Below are positions 58,872-64,000 of a stretch of DNA of 64,000 nt, piece after piece. The notes under the pieces were generated by a model that saw only the letters and a program-made list of their open reading frames with translations, was not told where the DNA came from and did no database searches. The translations under genes and the position numbers were made by a program. Position 1 is the stretch's first letter; each line of letters begins with the position of its first letter. Origin of the DNA: Pectobacterium araliae (GTDB lineage Bacteria > Pseudomonadota > Gammaproteobacteria > Enterobacterales > Enterobacteriaceae); NCBI RefSeq assembly GCF_037076465.1, contig NZ_AP028908.1, positions 1,984,001 through 2,048,000 of the forward strand. The letters are read 5' to 3'.

Positions 58872-60602
58872 TTACATCTTCTCAACGGTTTCGATACCTA
58901 GCGTATCCAGACCTTGCTTCAACGTTTTCGCCGTAAGCAGTGCCAGTCTCAAACGGCTTTGACGCACGTCGTCACTTTCGGCGTTGAGAATCGGGCAGTG
59001 CTCGTAGAAACTGGAGAACAAGCCCGCCAGATCGTACAGGTAGCTACACATCACATGCGGTGTACCTTCACGGGCGACGGAGGTGATGGTTTCTTCAAAT
59101 TGCAGCAGGCGTATGGCAAGCACAAATTCGCGCTCATCGCTCAGCGTAATCGGCTGCGTTAAACTGTCTTCCTGTATGCCTGCACGCTTGAAAATGGACG
59201 CGACGCGCGTATAGGCGTATTGCATATAAGGCGCAGTATTGCCCTCAAACGCCAGCATGTTGTCCCAATCAAAAACGTAGTCTGTAGTACGGCTCTTCGA
59301 CAGGTCCGCATATTTGATCGCGCCGATAGACACTACTTTCGCCAGTGCGGTTAACTCATCGTTTTCCATCTGTGGATTTTTTTCTGCGATGAGTTTCAGG
59401 GCGCGATCGTAGGCTTCATCCAACAGTTCGGACAGTTTGATTGTTCCACCCGCACGCGTTTTGAATGGCTTACCGTCTTTGCCCAGCATCATACCGAACA
59501 TGTGGTGTTCCAGGCTGACAGAATCGGGCACGTAACCGGCTTTACGCACGATAGTCCAGGCTTGCATCAAATGCTGATGCTGGCGAGAATCGATGTAATA
59601 AAGTACACGATCGGCGTTCAAGGTTTCATAACGGTATTTGGCACAGGCGATATCTGTCGTGGTATAGAGGTAGCCACCATCCTTTTTCTGGATGATGACG
59701 CCCATCGGTTCGCCTTCCTTGTTTTTATATTCATCAAGGAAAACCACTGTGGCGCCTTCGCTTTCAACCGCCAAGCCTTTTGCCTTCAGATCGGCAACGA
59801 TGCCCGGCAGCATGCTGTTATACAGGCTTTCACCCATCACATCCTGTTTAGTCAGCGTAACATTAAGGCGTTCATAGTTGATCTGGTTCTGCGTCATGGT
59901 GATATCGACGAGCTTGCGCCACATCTGACGGCAATATTCATCGCCACTCTGTAATTTCACCACGTAACCGCGTGCGCGCTCGGCGAAATCGGCATCGTCG
60001 TCGTAGTGTTTCTTTGCTTCACGATAAAACGCTTCAAGATCGGACAGATCCATTTCGCTGGCGCTTTCGTTTTGCATTTTTTCAAGGTACGCGATCAGCA
60101 TGCCGAACTGCGTACCCCAATCGCCAACGTGATTAGCGCGAATGATGTTGTGGCCTAAAAACTCCAGCGTACGGGCGGAGGCATCACCAATAATGGTTGA
60201 GCGTAGATGGCCGACGTGCATTTCCTTCGCGACGTTGGGGGCGGAGTAGTCAATCACGATCGTTTGTGGTTCAACGGGCATTAAACCCAGTTTTGGTGCA
60301 TTCAGGGTGTTCTCAACCTGGCTCGCAACCCACTGTTTATCGAGAAAAATATTAATAAATCCTGGGCCTGCGATTTCCGTTTTTTCCGCAATGCCTTCCA
60401 GTGCCAAGAACGGGATGACTTTTTCAGCCAGTTGTCGTGGCGGCATACCGAGTTTTTTTGCCACTGCCATGACGCCATTAGCCTGGTAATCACCAAACTG
60501 TGCTTTTGCCGACTGACGGACCTGAGCTTCGCTGCCTGCTGGTGCGCCTGCGGCAGTTAACGCCTGGCTGACTTTTTCGGAGAGAAGAGCCTGAATATTC
60601 AC
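58872..60602 (-). CDS. argS: Arginyl-tRNA synthetase
   Basis: 576-residue class Ia synthetase, one residue shorter than E. coli. The N-terminal Add-1 domain begins [19 protein letters not shown]; the HIGH-like motif is HVGH in [17 protein letters not shown]; like most ArgRS it lacks a standard KMSKS. The C-terminus is the helical anticodon-binding DALR domain ending [12 protein letters not shown]. It charges tRNA-Arg. Its E. coli neighbour on one side, the flhBAE flagellar operon, is absent. Confidence 0.98.
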   Translation of the reverse strand: MNIQALLSEKVSQALTAAGAPAGSEAQVRQSAKAQFGDYQANGVMAVAKKLGMPPRQLAEKVIPFLALEGIAEKTEIAGPGFINIFLDKQWVASQVENTLNAPKLGLMPVEPQTIVIDYSAPNVAKEMHVGHLRSTIIGDASARTLEFLGHNIIRANHVGDWGTQFGMLIAYLEKMQNESASEMDLSDLEAFYREAKKHYDDDADFAERARGYVVKLQSGDEYCRQMWRKLVDITMTQNQINYERLNVTLTKQDVMGESLYNSMLPGIVADLKAKGLAVESEGATVVFLDEYKNKEGEPMGVIIQKKDGGYLYTTTDIACAKYRYETLNADRVLYYIDSRQHQHLMQAWTIVRKAGYVPDSVSLEHHMFGMMLGKDGKPFKTRAGGTIKLSELLDEAYDRALKLIAEKNPQMENDELTALAKVVSIGAIKYADLSKSRTTDYVFDWDNMLAFEGNTAPYMQYAYTRVASIFKRAGIQEDSLTQPITLSDEREFVLAIRLLQFEETITSVAREGTPHVMCSYLYDLAGLFSSFYEHCPILNAESDDVRQSRLRLALLTAKTLKQGLDTLGIETVEKM

Positions 60603-60813
60603 CGGTTTACCTTAAATAAAAAATCAAGCCTTGCTTATACCATATTTGCCTTTCCCCGTCAGCAGACGGGCAGGGGGAACAGAGAGATATTCAGAGGGAA
60701 ATTGCCCGCGGAGCGAGGGGGGGAAAGAGGGGGGAATATGAAAAAAGAAACAAGGAGAACACGAAAAAGAGAATGTAACTTAGGTAGAATGAAAATAAAT
60801 AGAAATCGTGCGC

Positions 60814-60933
60814 TTAACGCTTTCTTGAACGGTTATTTACACCAATTTTATGTGAGTCTCTGGTTTTAAAATGACGAAAAATAGCATATGCCGCAATGGC
60901 AATAAGCACGATAGATATAATGAGTAAAACCAT
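60814..60933 (-). CDS. Small single-pass membrane protein, 39 residues
   Basis: On the minus strand ATG (60931-60933) to TAA (60814-60816) encodes a start MVLLIISIVLIAIAAYAIFR, one membrane helix of about 18 residues, then a short basic hydrophilic tail with KTRDSHK ending NNRSRKR. Positive charges after the helix predict an N-out, C-in orientation. A ribosome site (TAGAGA, seven bases before ATG) is present. It stands alone in the 650-bp gap between argS and yecM. Enterobacteria carry several such small membrane proteins of mostly unknown function; I do not recognise a specific family. Confidence 0.6.
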   Translation of the reverse strand: MVLLIISIVLIAIAAYAIFRHFKTRDSHKIGVNNRSRKR

Positions 60934-61251
60934 GGTGATATCTCTACGTTATTATTTGATTCCTTAATTTATATGTTTTCATTCTGGTGTTCAATGGGCT
61001 AAACCTTATTTAAGATTCTTCCCAGAACAAGTTGCGAAAAGTATCTCAAATTAACGTCGGGTAAAATACATTTCCGTTTATTAACTAAGCGATAGGTTTT
61101 TTTTTACATTTAATGCGATTTATAGGACGAGAATGTAAATCAATACATGTGAGAGGAACGTCTAATTTAATTAGAAAATGTTATGAATATGATATTCTCG
61201 CTGCATGAATAGCCGTTGATATGTGAGATGCTGTAAGGAGTGTTACCCGAT
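60934..61251. other. Intergenic DNA before yecM
   Basis: AT-rich, about 320 bp, with no further gene recognised. It should contain the promoters of the divergent small membrane protein gene and yecM. The stretch on the other side (60603-60813) has runs of seven and six G residues at about 60717-60723 and 60729-60734 and no gene. Confidence 0.5.
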
Positions 61252-61818
61252 ATGTTGCCCGATGATTTGATAACAGATTTAGCGCGTTTTGAGCAAGAAC
61301 TACAGAAATTTGCTGGTGTGCTACAACTAGATTTACGTGAATTTCATGCCGATCATATTTCTTTGCGCTGCCATCAGAATACGACCGCTGAATCATGGAA
61401 AACGGCGCTACTAAAAGCAGGCAGTCTATTGTCTGAAAACCTCATCAATGGTCGGCCAATCTGTTTGTTTATATTGGATAAAGCCATCTTGGTTGGTCCC
61501 TGGCTGATTACGTGTGTTGAGCTGCCGTGGCCAGGAGAGAAGCATTATCCCCATGAAGGCTGGGAGCACGTAGAACTGGTGCTGTCTGGTGATACAGAAA
61601 CGCTGCATCAGCGTGCGTTAGCCTGCTTGTCTGATGACGCATTGTGTACACCGGGCATTAAGCTTAAATTTAGCGTTCCGCAAGGCGAAAAAGAACGAAT
61701 TCCTAATCCGACGTTGGCGATAACCAATGGGAAAGTGACAATAAAATTTCATCCATATGATATACGAGATATTGTCGCGAGCGAAAGGTCTCCCCTGTGG
61801 CAAGAAAATAGTAGATAA
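61252..61818 (+). CDS. yecM: YecM, VOC-fold putative metal-binding protein
   Basis: 188 residues as in E. coli when started at ATG 61252, eleven bases after AAGGAG; a GTG at 61240 would overlap that ribosome site and is rejected. The fold is of the vicinal oxygen chelate (glyoxalase/dioxygenase) type; conserved blocks ADHISLRCHQN, LLSENLINGRPICLF and ELPWPGEKHYPHEGWEHVE contain the candidate metal ligands His and Glu. Function unknown. The gene is syntenic with argS and cutC, as in E. coli. Confidence 0.94.
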   Translation: MLPDDLITDLARFEQELQKFAGVLQLDLREFHADHISLRCHQNTTAESWKTALLKAGSLLSENLINGRPICLFILDKAILVGPWLITCVELPWPGEKHYPHEGWEHVELVLSGDTETLHQRALACLSDDALCTPGIKLKFSVPQGEKERIPNPTLAITNGKVTIKFHPYDIRDIVASERSPLWQENSR

Positions 61819-61851
61819 TTTGAGCATAACGTAATCAGAAAGATAAAATGA

Positions 61852-61919
61852 TATACCCGTCATACTTCAAGTTGCATGTGCGTAGCCGCCTTCCTGAAAC
61901 TCGAATTATTTGGGGTATA
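61852..61919 (+). repeat. Internally deleted ERIC element
   Basis: Starts TATACCCGTCATACTTCAAG, continues TTGCATGTGCGT and then jumps to GCCGCCTTCCTG and CTCGAATTATT, ending GGGTATA. Both ERIC ends are present and the central palindrome is missing, leaving 68 bp of the usual 127. It lies in the 319-bp gap between yecM and cutC; the rest of that gap is AT-rich and holds no gene. Confidence 0.88.
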
Positions 61920-62137
61920 TATTGCGTTATTCATGCCGATTTTTTTTACTGTAGAACAGATTAATAAAATTGTGGTTTATGTCATGTTTATTTCGCTAAT
62001 GTATCGTGTTCATTGTGACTCCTGTCTCCTCACGACATGAATGTGAATGCCATAGTTATGACTTTACTCGGCGTGATGATTTGTCGATTTTCGATGATTA
62101 AGAAAAATGGTCTGGGAGTTTATGTGGAGGAGTCACG

Positions 62138-62896
62138 ATGACGAAACTGGAAGTATGCTGCTATAGCGTTGATTGTGCGATAACGGCAGCGCAGTCTGGG
62201 GCCGACAGAATTGAACTCTGTGCAGGACAGCGAGAGGGGGGATTAACGCCATCCTATGGTACGCTGTGTGGTGCCCGCGAAAAGGTCGCGATCCCTGTTT
62301 ACCCGATTGTACGTCCGAGAGGTGGCGATTTTTGCTACAGTCCGGCGGAGTTTGCGGCCATCAAATATGACATTGAGCAGATTGGCGAGATGGGATTCCC
62401 CGGCGTTGTTGTCGGCGTTCTCAATGAGGAAGGGCACATCGATTTGCTCAAAATGCGCGAAATCATGGCGGTGGCTCAGGGAATGGCAGTCACCTTCCAT
62501 CGTGCATTTGATATGTGTTTGAACCCTTATATTGCATTAGAACAACTTACCGATCTTGGCGTATCGCGCATATTGAGTTCTGGGCAGCAGCAGACAGCGG
62601 AAAATGGATTACGTTTGTTACGTGAACTAACACAGGCTAGCCACGGTCCTATTATTATGGCGGGCTCCGGCGTGCGGTTGACTAACGTGCATAAATTTCA
62701 GCAGGCCGGCATCCGGGAATTGCATAGTTCCGCAGGCCAGTGGACGCCATCACCTATGCGTTATCGCAAGATTGGTGTGTCGATGTGCTCTGAGACGGAA
62801 TTAGATGAATTTAGCCAGTACTGTGTGGATGGTGATGTGGTGGCCGCCATGAAACGGGCGGTCAGCCCGGATAGTGAAATGCAGTACGTATCGTAA
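62138..62896 (+). CDS. cutC: CutC family protein, copper homeostasis
   Basis: 252-residue TIM-barrel protein (E. coli 248). The start [20 protein letters not shown], then [32 protein letters not shown] and FHRAFDMC are family hallmarks, with the conserved Cys pair and His suggested to bind metal. CutC was linked to copper tolerance, though in E. coli part of that phenotype was later ascribed to a neighbouring small RNA. ATG 62138 has GGAGGA upstream. Confidence 0.95.
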   Translation: MTKLEVCCYSVDCAITAAQSGADRIELCAGQREGGLTPSYGTLCGAREKVAIPVYPIVRPRGGDFCYSPAEFAAIKYDIEQIGEMGFPGVVVGVLNEEGHIDLLKMREIMAVAQGMAVTFHRAFDMCLNPYIALEQLTDLGVSRILSSGQQQTAENGLRLLRELTQASHGPIIMAGSGVRLTNVHKFQQAGIRELHSSAGQWTPSPMRYRKIGVSMCSETELDEFSQYCVDGDVVAAMKRAVSPDSEMQYVS

Positions 62897-63006
62897 CCTA
62901 AGGAATTTCGCAGCGTAGCAATAGAGAAGCCGCGTTGCTGTAGATGCCACATCGTTATATTTTGCCGCGCCCGCCGCATACCATTAAGGTTTGCATGGCA
63001 AGTACC

Positions 63007-63037
63007 AAGCCCCAGTGTGTTACTGGGGCTTTTTTTG
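63007..63037 (+). terminator. Rho-independent terminator between cutC and cmoB
   Basis: AAGCCCCAGT (63007-63016) pairs perfectly with ACTGGGGCTT (63022-63031), followed by a run of T to 63036. Confidence 0.93.
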
Positions 63038-63051
63038 TCTAGCGCAGCGAT

Positions 63052-64000
63052 TTAGGACTGGTAGATACCGGGTTTATTGGCAACCAATACCGCCCGTACC
63101 GGTGCGGGGTAGCCTTCTACCGTTTTTGTTGGATCGTCAGGATCGAGAAATTCGGCCAGCGACTCCGTTGTCATCCAGTCAGTTCGGCGTTGTTCCTGCG
63201 TCGTGGTTGCACAGATATCGACGATACGGACATCTACGAACCCACATTTCTCAAGCCACGTGGTTAAGGCCGTAGCGGACGGAATAAAGTACACATTACG
63301 CATTTGCGCGTAACGTTCTCCCGGTACTAATACCTGGTTCTCATCACCTTTGATGACCAGTGTTTCCAGTACCAGCTCACCACCCGCCACCAGTTGATTC
63401 TTCAGTTGCCACAGGTGATCGAGTGGGGAACGACGGTGGTACAACACACCCATAGAAAATACCGTATCGAAGGCTGCAAGTTCAGGCAGTTGTTCAATAC
63501 CGAGCGGCAGAACGTGTGCGCGCTGATCGTCGCCAAGTAGTTTGCGCACGGCTTCAAACTGGCATAAGAATAGTTGCATAGGGTCGATACCGACCGCCAT
63601 CGTGGCACCTTCGCCGACCATCCGCCACAGGTGGTAACCGCTGCCGCAGCCTACATCCAGAATCAGGCGGTTTTTCAGCGGGCTGATATGTGGCAGAACG
63701 CGCTGCCATTTCCAATCTGAACGCCATTCCGTGTTGATATCCACGCCGTAAAGCGAAAACGGACCTTTGCGCCAGGGCATCAGGTTACGCAGCAGTTTTT
63801 CAATACCTTCACGCTGGCCGATGGAAATATCAGGCTCAATACGCGCCGTGACGCTGTCGTTCAAGTCCAGCGAGGTTGGCGTTAGCGAGGGGAGATGTTC
63901 CAACGAGTTAAACCATAACTTGAATTTACCGTGTAAGGACTCTTGCTGCCAACTACTGAGCTGTGAAGGCAGCGTATTAAGCCAGTGGCTGAGCGGGCTT
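63052..64000 (-). CDS. cmoB: tRNA U34 carboxymethyltransferase CmoB, 5' end cut by the window
   Basis: The frame stays open to the window edge; 315 codons are visible and roughly a dozen N-terminal residues are missing (the visible part opens [20 protein letters not shown], matching E. coli CmoB). A start at TTG 63903 would cut off conserved sequence and is rejected. CmoB transfers the carboxymethyl group of carboxy-SAM to 5-hydroxyuridine at tRNA position 34. SAM-site [15 protein letters not shown] and [18 protein letters not shown] are clear. The product of its reaction is the substrate of CmoM, encoded at 15630-16415. Confidence 0.96.
   Translation of the reverse strand, partial: SPLSHWLNTLPSQLSSWQQESLHGKFKLWFNSLEHLPSLTPTSLDLNDSVTARIEPDISIGQREGIEKLLRNLMPWRKGPFSLYGVDINTEWRSDWKWQRVLPHISPLKNRLILDVGCGSGYHLWRMVGEGATMAVGIDPMQLFLCQFEAVRKLLGDDQRAHVLPLGIEQLPELAAFDTVFSMGVLYHRRSPLDHLWQLKNQLVAGGELVLETLVIKGDENQVLVPGERYAQMRNVYFIPSATALTTWLEKCGFVDVRIVDICATTTQEQRRTDWMTTESLAEFLDPDDPTKTVEGYPAPVRAVLVANKPGIYQS

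Overview
The window is chromosomal DNA of a pectinolytic enterobacterium, most likely Pectobacterium or a close soft-rot relative. The housekeeping genes are close to their E. coli counterparts in sequence, length and much of their order (comEC-msbA-lpxK-ycaR-kdsB, ycbJ-elyC-cmoM-mukFEB-ldtD-mepK-gloC-aspC-ompF-asnS-pncB-pepN-pyrD-zapC-ycbX-rlmKL-uup-pqiABC-rmf, ycdXY, mdtH-rimJ-yceH-mviM-murJ, argS-yecM-cutC-cmoB). The plant-associated signs are a family 9 pectate lyase, a choline-sulfate cluster and ERIC repeats. Genus assignment is inference from content and gene order.

Layout. 1-108: 3' end of tmaR (yeeX). 244-5555: a choline-sulfate utilisation cluster, with ABC permease and ATPase (choW, choV) and a LysR regulator on the minus strand, divergent from choline sulfatase (betC) and the choline-binding protein (choX). 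5766-11810: comEC, then the lipid A/LPS genes msbA, lpxK, ycaR and kdsB. 12114-13427: a secreted PL9 pectate lyase sitting between kdsB and ycbJ, which adjoin in E. coli, followed by an unusual ERIC element. 13770-22924: ycbJ, elyC, cmoM and the MukBEF condensin operon. 23324-26521: ldtD (makes 3-3 peptidoglycan cross-links), mepK (cuts them) and gloC. 26549-26705: an unexplained, highly folded inverted-repeat element. 26719-32399 (minus): aspC, ompF, asnS, pncB. 32624-46175: pepN, pyrD, zapC, ycbX, rlmKL, uup, pqiABC. 46471-46638: rmf, with a class C group II intron (46692-48612) lodged just after its terminator. 48954-50516: a chemoreceptor. 50631-50720: tRNA-Ser(GGA). 51000-64000: ycdXY, yceB, mdtH, rimJ, yceH, mviM, murJ, argS, a 39-residue membrane protein not previously listed among the longer reading frames, yecM, cutC and the 3' part of cmoB.

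Functionally the region is mostly envelope biogenesis (MsbA, LpxK, KdsB, LdtD, MepK, ElyC, OmpF, PqiABC, MurJ), chromosome segregation (MukBEF), translation and RNA modification (AsnRS, ArgRS, RlmKL, CmoM, CmoB, RimJ, RMF) and central metabolism (AspC, PncB, PyrD). Accessory DNA is limited to the choline-sulfate cluster, the pectate lyase, the intron and the small repeats.

I did not find a clearly new multi-gene system. The observations most worth following are the 157-bp folded element between gloC and aspC, the small membrane protein at 60814-60933, the group II intron behind rmf, the ERIC variant carrying four extra hairpins, and a two-copy intergenic repeat whose hairpin shows a compensatory base change.
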